From the NCBI GenBank assembly GCA_946480085.1, contig CAMLHZ010000011.1:68776-132775 (forward strand): DNA of 64,000 nt. Direction: 5' to 3'. The notes beneath the pieces are model-generated. The model did no database searches and was not told the origin of the DNA. It saw only the letters and a program-made list of their open reading frames with translations. A program made the translations under genes and the position numbers. Position 1 is the stretch's first letter, and every line of letters starts with the position of its first letter. Positions 42,316-51,383 of this stretch are shown here, piece after piece. The stretch comes from an uncultured Flavobacteriales bacterium. Lineage in GTDB: Bacteria; Bacteroidota; Bacteroidia; Flavobacteriales; Crocinitomicaceae.

Positions 42316-43521
42316 ATGAAAGATGCATATTTAGTAAGTGGTGTAAGAACCGCAATAGGAAATTTTGGTGGAACACTTTCAGCGGTAAGAGCTGATGATT
42401 TGGCTGCGCATGTATTGAAAGCGTTGCTTGATAGAAATCCGAATCTGAATCCAAAAGCAATTGAGGATGTCTATTTCGGGTGTGCAAACCAGGCTGGCGA
42501 AGACAATAGAAACGTTGCTCGTATGGCATTGTTACTTGCTGGATACCCGATTTCTGTTGGTGGAGAAACTGTAAACCGACTTTGTGCTTCTGGAATGGCA
42601 GCAGCGGTTACTGCGGCTCGCGTAATTCAAACGGGTGGTGCCGAAGTTATGGTTGCCGGTGGAGTTGAACACATGACACGTGGACCTTTGGTAATGTCTA
42701 AAGCAGGTTCGGCTTATGGTCGTGACCAACAACTATTTGATTCTTCTTTCGGATGGCGTTTTATTAACCCTAAAATGGAACAGCTTTACGGAGTGGATGC
42801 CATGGGAAATACTGCTGAAAATTTGGCTGAAATGCTGAACATTTCCAGAGAAGATCAGGATAAATTCTCGGTTTGGTCTCAAGAGAAGGCATTCGCAGCT
42901 CAGCAAAATGGACATTTAGCAAAAGAGATTGTTGGAGTGGAAATTCCGCGTAAAAAGCAAGACCCACTGATTTTTGATAAGGACGAGTTTATGCGTGCAG
43001 GAACTTCGATGGAGTCGCTTGGTGGATTACGTCCGGCGTTCAAAAAAGATGGTTCTGTTACTGCAGGTAACGCCTCTGGATTAAATGATGGAGCTTGTGC
43101 TTTGTTGCTGGCTTCAGAAAACGGTCTAAAAGAACAAAATTTAAAACCTTTAGCGCGAATTGTTTCAGCGGCTGTTGCAGGAGTTGAGCCTCGTATTATG
43201 GGAATTGGTCCGGTTGAGGCTTCTCAAAAAGCGTTGAAACTGGCTGGTTTGACTTTGGGTCAAATGGATGTTCTTGAACTGAATGAAGCCTTTGCAGCTC
43301 AAGTTTTGGCTTGTACAAGAACATTGGGTATTGCTGATAACGATCCACGAATCAATCCGAATGGTGGAGCAATTGCACTTGGACACCCACTTGGAATGTC
43401 GGGAGCACGTATTTTACTTGCTGCTGCCAACGAATTGCAACGCACTAATAAAAAATACGCTTTGGTTACCATGTGTATTGGTGTTGGACAAGGTTATGCA
43501 ACTGTAATTGAACGTGCATAA
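42316..43521 (+). CDS. Thiolase (3-oxoadipyl-CoA / acetyl-CoA acyltransferase)
   Basis: 401 residues. The catalytic residues are C90 (NRLCASGM), H357 ([14 protein letters not shown]) and C387 (MCIGVGQG). The signature [19 protein letters not shown] at residues 58-76 is typical of the PcaF/PaaJ 3-oxoadipyl-CoA thiolases, though annotated acetyl-CoA acyltransferases of Bacteroidota carry it too. It cleaves a 3-oxoacyl-CoA with CoA to acetyl-CoA. No other beta-oxidation or aromatic degradation genes are adjacent. Promoter-like TAACTTTA lies about 35 bases upstream. Confidence 0.88.
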   Translation: MKDAYLVSGVRTAIGNFGGTLSAVRADDLAAHVLKALLDRNPNLNPKAIEDVYFGCANQAGEDNRNVARMALLLAGYPISVGGETVNRLCASGMAAAVTAARVIQTGGAEVMVAGGVEHMTRGPLVMSKAGSAYGRDQQLFDSSFGWRFINPKMEQLYGVDAMGNTAENLAEMLNISREDQDKFSVWSQEKAFAAQQNGHLAKEIVGVEIPRKKQDPLIFDKDEFMRAGTSMESLGGLRPAFKKDGSVTAGNASGLNDGACALLLASENGLKEQNLKPLARIVSAAVAGVEPRIMGIGPVEASQKALKLAGLTLGQMDVLELNEAFAAQVLACTRTLGIADNDPRINPNGGAIALGHPLGMSGARILLAAANELQRTNKKYALVTMCIGVGQGYATVIERA

Positions 43522-43561
43522 ATCCAACCTTTTAGTACATTTCGTATCTTTAAAATTGACG

Positions 43562-45157
43562 ATGAAAAATTACTCATATTTAGCACTTTGTTTCTCTATC
43601 TTATTTGCGGTTTCTTGCAAAAAGAAAGAGAAAACTTCGTGGGATACGAATTGGCAATTGCCTTTGGTAGAAGATACGTTATCCATGGAGGATTTAGCCG
43701 ATGAACAAGATGTGATTACGGTAAATGGAGGTGTTTATGAACTGGCAATTGACAGGGATATCTTTTCGTTGAAACTGAGTGATGTTGTTAAGATTCCGGA
43801 TACGACCATTAAACACAATTATGCGATTAACGTTGGTGGAACAGGAATTACGGTTAATCCGGGAGTGAGTTTCGTCAATAACATTCAGGAACACGATTTC
43901 AATATTGAACCTACACAATTGAAAGTCATTTGGGTGAAATCGGGTGGAATCCATATTAAAGTTGAAAGTCCCATAGAAACAGCTACTATTTTCAAAGTAG
44001 AGCTACCTGGTGTTGTGAAAGATGGACAAATGTTTGTTCAACAATTTTCTGTTCCCGCAGGTTCTAATGCTAATCCTAGTTCAAGTACTGATTATGTTGA
44101 CTTAACAGGATATCAAATTGATCTTACTGGTCAATACGGAACTTCTTTTAACAAACTTCAATCAAAATTGACAGTTAAATCTGATCCTGCCGGATCAACA
44201 GTTTCCGTTAATAATCTGGATAGCTTGCGTTTTGAGTTTACAATGGATGAATTGAAGCTCGACTATGCCCGTGGCTATTTCGGATCACAGACGTTCTCTG
44301 ATACATTGACCAAGTCTATTGATGTACTCTCTAAAATTGTTGATGGAACCATCGATCTTGATGCAGCAAGTTTGAATTTCAATATCGAAAATGGGTTCAA
44401 ATTATCAGCTCGTGCAAAATTGATTTCTCTGAAAAACACAAATGCTCAGGGAAGTACGGTAGCATTGTCTCACTCAACTGTTGGTAGTTGGATTAACATT
44501 AATCCGGCTTACGGAAATTATAGTAATCTGACCTCTACAAATACAGCAATTGATTTCAACGGCGGTAACAGTAATGTTGAACAGTTTTTAGAAAATCATG
44601 GCGCTCAAAACGAAATTGCTTACCAGATCCAGGTAAATCCATGGGGAAATGTTTCTGGTGGCTGGGACGAAGTTTATGACTCCCGACCGATGAATGTTCA
44701 TTTGACAGGAAATCTCCCACTGAATATTGGTGCAAATAATCTAACGATTGTGGATACATTCTCATTTTCGTTGAATCAGAATTATGATGCGACTCATATC
44801 GAAAGTGGCGATTTGATCATTGACGTTGACAATGCCTTTCCTTTACAGGCAGATTTAATGCTTTACTTTTTGGATGCGAATGGAAATGTGATTACTCAGT
44901 TTGTTGCCAATAATTCAATCGCTTCAAGTGTTTACGGCCAAATTGTAAATGGGATTCAGCAAAAGAATTCGATTGTTACACTTGCATGTTCTGCAGCTCA
45001 GGTTGAAATGTTGAACAGTGCTAAAAAGGTTTGTGTTAAAGCGGTTTTGAATACGCCAGATGTGGTTACCAATCTTTCAACGCAAGTTTCTATTCCTGAA
45101 AACGCTTTTTTAAAGTTCAAGATCCGAGCTAAAATTGCAGTTAAACACAATATCTAA
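43562..45157 (+). CDS. Lipoprotein of unknown function
   Basis: 531 residues from ATG 43562 (MKNYSYLALCFSILFAVSCKKK; lipobox AVSC). A -7-like TATCTTTA lies just upstream. The mature protein is beta-rich with Asp/Asn/Ser turns, reads as several beta-sandwich modules (for example FNIEPTQLKVIWVKSGGIHI, SLRFEFTMDELKLDYARGYF) and has a late module VDNAFPLQADLMLYFLDANG. First gene of a coupled set with DUF5723 and a T9SS cargo protein: its stop shares one base with the next ATG. Confidence 0.65.
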   Translation: MKNYSYLALCFSILFAVSCKKKEKTSWDTNWQLPLVEDTLSMEDLADEQDVITVNGGVYELAIDRDIFSLKLSDVVKIPDTTIKHNYAINVGGTGITVNPGVSFVNNIQEHDFNIEPTQLKVIWVKSGGIHIKVESPIETATIFKVELPGVVKDGQMFVQQFSVPAGSNANPSSSTDYVDLTGYQIDLTGQYGTSFNKLQSKLTVKSDPAGSTVSVNNLDSLRFEFTMDELKLDYARGYFGSQTFSDTLTKSIDVLSKIVDGTIDLDAASLNFNIENGFKLSARAKLISLKNTNAQGSTVALSHSTVGSWININPAYGNYSNLTSTNTAIDFNGGNSNVEQFLENHGAQNEIAYQIQVNPWGNVSGGWDEVYDSRPMNVHLTGNLPLNIGANNLTIVDTFSFSLNQNYDATHIESGDLIIDVDNAFPLQADLMLYFLDANGNVITQFVANNSIASSVYGQIVNGIQQKNSIVTLACSAAQVEMLNSAKKVCVKAVLNTPDVVTNLSTQVSIPENAFLKFKIRAKIAVKHNI

Positions 45158-46395
45158 TGAAGTATTTTTTAGTTCTGTTTCTAGTATTTAATTGTTTAAC
45201 TGGCCTGGCTCAAACGAATTTACCAGAAGGTTTTGATACCATTAACGGCTATGGAAAGCAGCTTATTGCAAACGGACAATTCGATATTCAATCAACTTCG
45301 TTTAAAAATGAAATGTTGAACAAACTGGTTTACGGCGGCTATATTGATCAGGAAATGAAAGACAGGTCGTTTGATAAACATGGAAGTATCAATTTTGCCG
45401 GAATTATTTCAAATAACGATGTGACCTATTTTCATGGAAGTGATTCCTTGTTTAAAAAAGGAAAATGGGATTGGGGTGTTAAAGCCGGATATTATGCATT
45501 AGGCTCGGTTAAATATGGCAAAGATCCTTTTGGTTTGGTGTTTTATGGAAATGAAGGTTATTTAGGCGATACTGCTTTTTTTACAAAGACAAGTATCAGT
45601 TTTACCCGTTTTCAAAAAGTGGGCTTTGGTTTGAGGAATAAAGAGAATGGAAGTTACCTGTTTGTGAACATGGTAAACGTTCAGGATCAGTTTAAGGGTG
45701 AAATTACAAAAGGACAACTGTATCAAAGTGCTGATGCATCTTTAGTGAAGTTGAATGTTCGCGGAGATTTGGCTTATACAACCGGAAAGCAGTTTTCAAA
45801 AGGTTTAGGAGTTTGCATTGACGCTGGATATAAACTGAAAGTTCCCTGGATCAAAGGAACTCAAACGGTTATGGAATTGAGTGTGTCGAACATTGGATTT
45901 GCAATGATCAACTCGCCGATGCAGCGTTATCAGGCAGATTCTACATATTCCTTTAACGGTTTCAGATTGAACCAATTGTTTGGTGATAATTCACCTTTCA
46001 ATAGAGACGATTATAGTGTTTTGGATTCACTCGGTATTGATCATGATTCAACCTACACAAGAGCTTATGCGCTTCCGGGATACATTCAAGCTGGAAAACT
46101 GATTGATTTCAATAGCGATAAAAAACTGCAATCCTATTTTGGAGTTCGTTTGTTTCCAACCTTGAAATCGAACTCGGTAATCTATGCAGGAGCAGCTTAT
46201 AAACCTGTAAAATCCATTTTATTGGTTGCCAACGTAAATTATGGTGGTTTTACAACATTCAGAGGAGGTTTGTCTGCAACGTATGTGGCTGAAAAATTCA
46301 CTTTGTCGGTCGGAACTGATGATATTATCGGTGTTTGTTACAGCGGAGGATTTGGTAAATCAGCATATTTAAGAACAGTATGGAATCTAGATTAA
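45157..46395 (+). CDS. Outer-membrane barrel, probably DUF5723
   Basis: 412 residues with signal peptide ending TGLAQ. The strand-rich sequence (GVKAGYYALGSVKYGKDPFG, LYQSADASLVKLNVRGDLAY, AAYKPVKSILLVANVNYGGF) fits DUF5723, a family of about 400-residue Bacteroidota barrel-like proteins, but I cannot confirm the assignment. The start codon shares one base with the lipoprotein stop (TAATG) and its 3' end overlaps the T9SS cargo gene by 16 bases. Confidence 0.6.
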   Translation: MKYFLVLFLVFNCLTGLAQTNLPEGFDTINGYGKQLIANGQFDIQSTSFKNEMLNKLVYGGYIDQEMKDRSFDKHGSINFAGIISNNDVTYFHGSDSLFKKGKWDWGVKAGYYALGSVKYGKDPFGLVFYGNEGYLGDTAFFTKTSISFTRFQKVGFGLRNKENGSYLFVNMVNVQDQFKGEITKGQLYQSADASLVKLNVRGDLAYTTGKQFSKGLGVCIDAGYKLKVPWIKGTQTVMELSVSNIGFAMINSPMQRYQADSTYSFNGFRLNQLFGDNSPFNRDDYSVLDSLGIDHDSTYTRAYALPGYIQAGKLIDFNSDKKLQSYFGVRLFPTLKSNSVIYAGAAYKPVKSILLVANVNYGGFTTFRGGLSATYVAEKFTLSVGTDDIIGVCYSGGFGKSAYLRTVWNLD

Positions 46396-47852
46396 GTACA
46401 TTATTCGTCTTTTTGTTTTTGACTGTTGTTGGTTTTTCACAACCCGCATCTTTCTACAAAGTGTTTTCAGGAAATGGTTATGACGAAGCTCAGGGATTGA
46501 CCCAGCTTGTTGATTCTTCTTATTTGATTACTGGTTCATCTTCAAGTTTTGAAAATGCTCCAAATCAAGCTTTCCTGATGAATTTGGATAAACAAGGAAA
46601 CTACCTTTGGTCAAAAGCTTACGGTGGCTCTGAATTTGAAGAAGGAAAACGGGTGTTTTCAGTCGATAATTTTGGTCATTATGTGATTGGAACTTCCAAT
46701 AGCGGGGTTTCTCATAATTTTGATGCTTACCTGTTTTTTACCAATCCAGCTGGCGATTTACAATGGGAGAAACATTTCGATTATGGCTCATGGGAACGTG
46801 TTCACAGTGCAGTAATGCTCGCTGATACAAGTATTGTTGCCGTTGCTGAAACGGACAGTACAGCGGATGGAAATGTAGATTTTTATATGTTTCGCGTGGA
46901 TAAAAATGGCGACATGATCTGGAGTAAGAAATGGGGGACAGGTGGTGACGATTTCCTAAGAGCGATAAACATTGTTTCCGATACAACATTTGTTATTTGT
47001 GGTACACAATACGTTACTGATTCACTCGTAAATAAAGGCTATGTTGGTTATTTCCATAACGATGGAACAATGTACTGGGATTCTACATATTGTGGTAATG
47101 GCTGGGGAGAATTGAACGATATCCGTTACTACGATAATCGATTATTAGCAATTGGACAACGAAAACTTCCGGGTGCTCAGTATTGGGATTATTACAATGT
47201 GGACATTGATCTAACCGGTACTCAAATCTATGATTTCTATTTCACCACAGGAACAGGAACTGGTAGATATACACATTATGTCCGTTACACAGCTTCGGTA
47301 GATAAATTCTTTGTTATTCGACAAGTGGAAGACCCTGGTTTTCCAACTTTTGCCGACGGAGAAGATAACATTTGCTCTAGATATGCAGCTGGATTTTATT
47401 GGGATGTAAGTGATGCAGGATATAACAATATCGGGCAAGATAATGTAAATCAGATTATCGCTACCAAAGACGGATTTGCTGCATTTGTTGGTTCTCACGA
47501 ATATTACTGCTGTGGTGGAAGTTCACTTTTCATTGTAAAGATTGGTAGTGATTCTTATTATCCTCCAGGGATAACAAATCCTGTGGTCTATGATATGCTG
47601 GATGCGAAGGAGAATGAGGAAATGTTGAATGTCTCTGTTTATCCCAATCCTTTTGAAAACGAAGTTACTGTGGAGCTCCCGGAAAATGAAGTAGTAGATG
47701 TGATTGTTTACAACGAACTGGGGCAGGAATTGGAGAGCGTTGAGAATAAAACTGGAAAGTTTATTCTTTCAACCAACAATTATTCAAACGGAATTTACTT
47801 CTTTAAAATTGTTTCCGAGAACGGAAGCGCAATGTTGAAGTTGGTGAAGTAA
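46380..47852 (+). CDS. T9SS type A secreted protein, WD40-like repeats
   Basis: 490 residues: signal peptide (ending VVGFSQ), then about five repeats of the YKVFSGNGYDEAQGLTQLVD type (A-x-Y-x-x-W-x-K-x-[YF]-G-G, each with SxLITG or IVAVAE) forming a propeller-like domain, and a C-terminal T9SS type A sorting domain (SVYPNPFENEVTVELPEN, IVYNELGQEL, GIYFFKIVSENGS). The cargo is cleaved and released or attached to the surface after PorU-type processing. Last gene of the 43562 operon. No enzyme motif. Confidence 0.85.
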   Translation: MESRLSTLFVFLFLTVVGFSQPASFYKVFSGNGYDEAQGLTQLVDSSYLITGSSSSFENAPNQAFLMNLDKQGNYLWSKAYGGSEFEEGKRVFSVDNFGHYVIGTSNSGVSHNFDAYLFFTNPAGDLQWEKHFDYGSWERVHSAVMLADTSIVAVAETDSTADGNVDFYMFRVDKNGDMIWSKKWGTGGDDFLRAINIVSDTTFVICGTQYVTDSLVNKGYVGYFHNDGTMYWDSTYCGNGWGELNDIRYYDNRLLAIGQRKLPGAQYWDYYNVDIDLTGTQIYDFYFTTGTGTGRYTHYVRYTASVDKFFVIRQVEDPGFPTFADGEDNICSRYAAGFYWDVSDAGYNNIGQDNVNQIIATKDGFAAFVGSHEYYCCGGSSLFIVKIGSDSYYPPGITNPVVYDMLDAKENEEMLNVSVYPNPFENEVTVELPENEVVDVIVYNELGQELESVENKTGKFILSTNNYSNGIYFFKIVSENGSAMLKLVK

Positions 47853-47860
47853 CTGTAGGT

Positions 47861-47938
47861 CATTAAGCATAGTCGAAATATCGAATTTGGTTGAGTTGGC
47901 GGCTGAGCGGTGGCGCACTGAGCGCAGTCGAAGTCACC
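47861..47938. repeat. Cluster of CACTGAGC-AGTCGAAGT elements
   Basis: GGTG (47909-47912) pairs with CACC (47935-47938) around the conserved loop GCGCACTGAGCGCAGTCGAAGT. A degenerate copy CATTAAGCATAGTCGAAAT lies at 47861-47879. The element shares its loop with the terminators at 7479 and 14171. The stop codon of kdsC lies inside it. Confidence 0.7.
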
Positions 47939-48452
47939 AGTGGCAATCTTCTTCAATATTCCATTTCGACTGCACGCGTAAGATTTGTTCCACAATTTCC
48001 CTTACACATCCTTGTCCACCAAGTAGTTGACTTTGGTAATGAACATTTGCCTTTACATCGCTTGCAGCGTCTTGCGGACAACAAGAAAAACCAACTCTTC
48101 TAAGTACTGGAATGTCAGGAATATCATCACCCATGTACATGATTTCGTCTTCGTTCAATTGATGTCTAGTTAAAATGTCTTCGTACACTTTCAATTTGTC
48201 GCTAGCTCTTAAATGAACCTCTGTAGCGCCAGTTCCCAGTAAACGATCCTTGAGTTCTTCAGACCTACCACCAGTGATGATAAAGATCTTGAAACCTTTT
48301 TTCGCAGCCAGTTGTAAAATATACCCGTCTTTCGAATGCAGTGAACGAACTACTTCGCCTCTAAGCATATAGATTTGACCATCCGTTAGAACGCCATCTA
48401 TGTCGAACATGAGCGTTTTTATTTTTGGAAGTCGTTCTTTATAACTGATCAT
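47934..48452 (-). CDS. kdsC: 3-deoxy-D-manno-octulosonate 8-phosphate phosphatase
   Basis: 172 residues of the HAD C0 family: D17/D19 motif FDIDGVLTDG, IITGGRSE (motif II), the lysine region ASDKLKVYE, and MGDDIPDIPVLRRVG (motif IV). The C-terminal loop GGQGCVREIVEQIL is typical for KdsC. It dephosphorylates KDO-8-P in lipopolysaccharide synthesis. The DUF2520 gene upstream overlaps by 4 bases. The last residues (NIEEDCHW) run into a repeat element that carries the stop. Confidence 0.93.
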   Translation of the reverse strand: MISYKERLPKIKTLMFDIDGVLTDGQIYMLRGEVVRSLHSKDGYILQLAAKKGFKIFIITGGRSEELKDRLLGTGATEVHLRASDKLKVYEDILTRHQLNEDEIMYMGDDIPDIPVLRRVGFSCCPQDAASDVKANVHYQSQLLGGQGCVREIVEQILRVQSKWNIEEDCHW

Positions 48453-49207
48453 TGATTGGATTTTTTATGAATACTCTCCGAAATAGTGGCATATACCTTT
48501 GCCTTCATTTCATTGAGTAAGTGTAAATGTTTTTGAATGGTTTCTTGATCGTCTCGTTTTGCAGGACCAGTTTGGTCAGCGAACGAAGCTCCTTTTTTTA
48601 TTTTCCTGAACGTTTCATCAATAAGCGCCTCAAACCAGGAGAACTCCACACCTTTTGATTGTGCGAACTCGTTTGCCAAAGCGGAAATGTGGTGCGTGAA
48701 ATTGTTCAGGAAAACCGCCGTAACATGAAGGTTTAAACGGCTTTCTGCATTCATTTGAATGGCTTCTTTACCCAGTACATTTCCCAATTGGATTAGTTTT
48801 GCTTCGAATTTTTTGTTTTCAGTTTCAATGAAAAACGGGATTTTTTCAAAATCGATTATTGCATCTTTTGAAAAGCTTTGAAGCGGATAAAAAACGCCAG
48901 ATTGAAAAGACGAACTATTATTTATAGTCCCAATGTCAAAGGTTCCGGAAGTTGTAACACAATTACTGTATTTCAACGCTTTCGTAAGAACTTCTTTAAG
49001 GTTATGATCCTGAACACAAACAATTGTGAGTTCGGCCTCGGATAAATCAGAATAAGATGAAAATGAATTGATTTGATAATTTTCAGAAAACGGGATTGTT
49101 TTTTCTTTGGAACTTCCCAACGCACCAACAACTTCAATTGAGCATTCTTTTAAACGCCTGGCAAGATGCGTTGCTACATTTCCCGTACCAATAAGGGCAA
49201 TTTTCAT
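48449..49207 (-). CDS. Rossmann-fold / DUF2520 protein
   Basis: 252 residues from ATG 49207 (MKIALIGTGNVATHLARRLK), a Rossmann NAD(P)-binding GxGxxA motif. The second domain (about 130-252; QMNAESRLNLHVTAVFLNNF, HHISALANEF) is DUF2520, as in YceF-like oxidoreductase-type proteins. The substrate is unknown. It is usually next to kdsC-type genes in Bacteroidota, as here (4-base overlap). The -7 box TACTTTTG lies 8-15 bases upstream on the minus strand, so the transcript is nearly leaderless. Confidence 0.85.
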   Translation of the reverse strand: MKIALIGTGNVATHLARRLKECSIEVVGALGSSKEKTIPFSENYQINSFSSYSDLSEAELTIVCVQDHNLKEVLTKALKYSNCVTTSGTFDIGTINNSSSFQSGVFYPLQSFSKDAIIDFEKIPFFIETENKKFEAKLIQLGNVLGKEAIQMNAESRLNLHVTAVFLNNFTHHISALANEFAQSKGVEFSWFEALIDETFRKIKKGASFADQTGPAKRDDQETIQKHLHLLNEMKAKVYATISESIHKKSNQ

Positions 49208-49214
49208 CACAACT

Positions 49215-49222
49215 CAAAAGTA
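49215..49222 (-). promoter_or_regulatory. -7 box of the DUF2520-kdsC operon
   Basis: The minus strand reads TACTTTTG (consensus TAnnTTTG), with the ATG 7 bases downstream at 49207. Confidence 0.5.
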
Positions 49223-49262
49223 CTGAATCGAAATGAAAATTGCTCTTAGTTAAGTCGATATT

Positions 49263-50729
49263 CTATTCCAGAATCAACAGAGTTGAACGAAGATTGCCCA
49301 TTTCATCTGTTGAACGAAGGGTGTAAGTTCCTTTTGCATGATTGCTTACATCAACTGAAACGCCTGTATTTCCTTTTGAATAAGGTAACTCCCAGCTTCT
49401 TCCCGTCACATCAATTAAATCAACTGCTTTTATGCTGAATGCGTTCTCTTTTACGAGAACCAATCCCGTTGTTGGATTTGGATATGCTTCCAAGTCAGTA
49501 ACGATATTGTATTCAACAGGAATTGTATTGGTAAAGTGAGCTTTACCATCCAGGTCAACTTGTTTTAAGCGATAGTAATTTATACCTTCTACTGGATTTT
49601 CATCGGTAAAAGAGTAGGAAAGGGGTGTACTGCTATTCCCAGCTGCCTTAACAAAACCTACGGTTTCCCAAATTCCTCCATTCGTTAATCGTTGAATAGC
49701 GTAATAATCACTGTTTGTTTCACTTTCGGTAGTCCAACTTAAACGAACCTTGTTGTTTGCCAGATGAGCTTGCCAACTGGTATATCCAACAGGAAGAGGA
49801 ACAATACCACAATTCGTTGTTGCAGTTCCACCTCCACCGGAATTATTCACACTGATATTTTGAATTGTATTGGCGAAATTGGTAACAAGCAGTACGTAAA
49901 CTTGTCCTGTGATTACGCCTGGAACATTCACCTGTTCAGTTGCAGCAGTAGAATAAGAACAATCTGTTGGAGTTCCGTAGTTATTGCAGGCAGCAGTTCC
50001 GGCAGCAAGGTTAGGGAATGGTCCCCAAATTGCAAAATCCACATCAGAACCAGCAGAAATATTCACTACCAGATTCCCACCAGTAGCGATCTCAAGATAG
50101 TACCAACTCGGATTTGGTGAAGTGGATAGACAGCCGTAAGAGTTTCCTGGGTTCGCTTGAGATGCTGGAACACCTCCTGCATTCGCCGAAAATGTAATTG
50201 GAGAACCAGAACAGATTGGGGTTTGTGTGGAGCAAACTGCATTTCCTATTGGAGGCAATGAAGCTGTAGCGCAAATACCAAACGTACCAGTTCCTCCTCC
50301 GTTTCTCCAAAATCTAACATAATATGTGGCTCCTGGAGTTAAATTGTATGTGGTAAACGAAGGCATAAAACTTCCGCCAAAATTATCAACACACAAAACT
50401 TGTGTTAACGAACCACAAGGGCCTGAATAAAGCGCCATTACACCGTCGTTAATTGATCCGGCTGTTGTTTGTATACGGATACTACCAGTTAGAGGCGCAA
50501 CTAAACTGTACCAAACATCTGGGCCCATAAATCCGCAAGAAGGATTTCCTCCATTTGCAGCGTCTGTTTGCGCAGTCGCGCCAGCAGTGGTCCCAGGTGT
50601 GCTGAGGCAAATAGCATTCACTGGTAAATTTGGTGCACCGCAAGGTGTATTGCTTTGAGCAATTGTTTTTTGATTGAATATAATGGTGATAGCGAGGGTT
50701 AGAACAAGAGATATTTTCTTTGCTTTCAT
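49263..50729 (-). CDS. T9SS type A secreted adhesin-like protein (copy A of a tandem pair)
   Basis: 488 residues: signal peptide ending TIAQ; a first beta-sandwich with PSCGFMGPDVWYSLVAP and YYVRFWRNGGGTGTFGIC (pre-peptidase-C-terminal-like); a second with NPSWYYLEIATGGNLVVNIS and DFAIWGPF; an Fn3-like module (KVRLSWTTESETNSDYYAIQ, YYRLKQVDLDG); and the T9SS sorting domain (AYPNPTTGLVLVKEN ... GNLRSTLLILE). Very similar to 51384-52832. It follows the small repeat protein by 23 bases. A cell-surface or matrix role is inferred. Confidence 0.88.
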   Translation of the reverse strand: MKAKKISLVLTLAITIIFNQKTIAQSNTPCGAPNLPVNAICLSTPGTTAGATAQTDAANGGNPSCGFMGPDVWYSLVAPLTGSIRIQTTAGSINDGVMALYSGPCGSLTQVLCVDNFGGSFMPSFTTYNLTPGATYYVRFWRNGGGTGTFGICATASLPPIGNAVCSTQTPICSGSPITFSANAGGVPASQANPGNSYGCLSTSPNPSWYYLEIATGGNLVVNISAGSDVDFAIWGPFPNLAAGTAACNNYGTPTDCSYSTAATEQVNVPGVITGQVYVLLVTNFANTIQNISVNNSGGGGTATTNCGIVPLPVGYTSWQAHLANNKVRLSWTTESETNSDYYAIQRLTNGGIWETVGFVKAAGNSSTPLSYSFTDENPVEGINYYRLKQVDLDGKAHFTNTIPVEYNIVTDLEAYPNPTTGLVLVKENAFSIKAVDLIDVTGRSWELPYSKGNTGVSVDVSNHAKGTYTLRSTDEMGNLRSTLLILE

Positions 50730-50752
50730 GATTGTTAAAATTCAGGTGTAGA

Positions 50753-51208
50753 TTAATAATTTTGGATGTCTTCTGCCGTTAGAATCTCACCTATGAGAAT
50801 CATAGATCGCTGGTTAATGTGTGCGGTTTGTTCATTGGTATTCAAACTGTTGAAATACGATCGTGATATAATGGTTATTTCAGGATGAGCAGCCATCCAT
50901 TCCTTGGCTTCTTGACTTTCCGCAAAACCTGTAAAGACGATTGTTGTGTTTGTGCTTTGTTCCTGATTTACTGTGTAATTTTCATATTTCAGTAGGTCTT
51001 CCATGGTAACTTGACCATCAAAAACAACGACCTTATCTTTTATTTTATCACGAAAAGAAGCTGAAATGGTTGAATAATTATCTGACGAAATAATGTAAAC
51101 ATCCGGGTGAGTTGAAATCCAGTTTGAAATTTGCTCGGAATCTTGAGCATTACTGAATGAATAAAAGAACAGTGAGGGTAAGAACAGTAAGTGTTTTTTG
51201 AAGTTCAT
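50753..51208 (-). CDS. Small exported protein with two HP-repeat units (copy A)
   Basis: 151 residues. Signal peptide about 1-22 (ending SNAQ). Two repeats of about 50 residues follow: 27-76 (ISNWISTHPDVYIIS ... VVVFDGQVTMEDLLKYE) and 101-151 (AKEWMAAHPEITIIS ... MILIGEILTAEDIQNY). The shared pattern is W-x3-HP-[DE]-[VI]-x-I-I-S ... [VI]-x-G-x-[VL]-T-x-E-D-[IL]. I do not recognise this domain. The T9SS adhesin gene starts 23 bases later, and both are duplicated in tandem. Confidence 0.75.
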   Translation of the reverse strand: MNFKKHLLFLPSLFFYSFSNAQDSEQISNWISTHPDVYIISSDNYSTISASFRDKIKDKVVVFDGQVTMEDLLKYENYTVNQEQSTNTTIVFTGFAESQEAKEWMAAHPEITIISRSYFNSLNTNEQTAHINQRSMILIGEILTAEDIQNY

Positions 51209-51213
51209 TTTAA

Positions 51214-51268
51214 TGTATGTTTTGAATCAGTTACGACCTCGCTGAGCTATTGGATTTCAAAACATACA
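51214..51268 (-). promoter_or_regulatory. Long inverted repeat in the leader of the copy A pair
   Basis: TGTATGTTTTGAATC (51214-51228) and GATTTCAAAACATACA (51253-51268) form a stem of about 14 bp with one bulged base and a loop of about 24. It ends 5 bases before the start codon at 51208. It may control translation or be an operator. The copy B leader has no such stem. Confidence 0.6.
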
Positions 51269-51337
51269 CTTTGTCGGGCTAGATGTGTCAATTAAATTAG
51301 TAGTTGAGTATTTGGTGGTTTTCATCGAGCAAAAAAA

Positions 51338-51366
51338 AATGCCATCGGTAGTCGACGGCATTTTTT
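51338..51366 (-). terminator. Terminator between the tandem copies
   Basis: AATGCCATCG (51339-51348) pairs with CGACGGCATT (one mismatch), with A-run and T-run flanks. The sequence is close to the secA terminator at 53426-53450, including the flank TAGTTGAGTATTTGG. Confidence 0.75.
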
Positions 51367-51383
51367 CATTGCTTTAATTTTTG

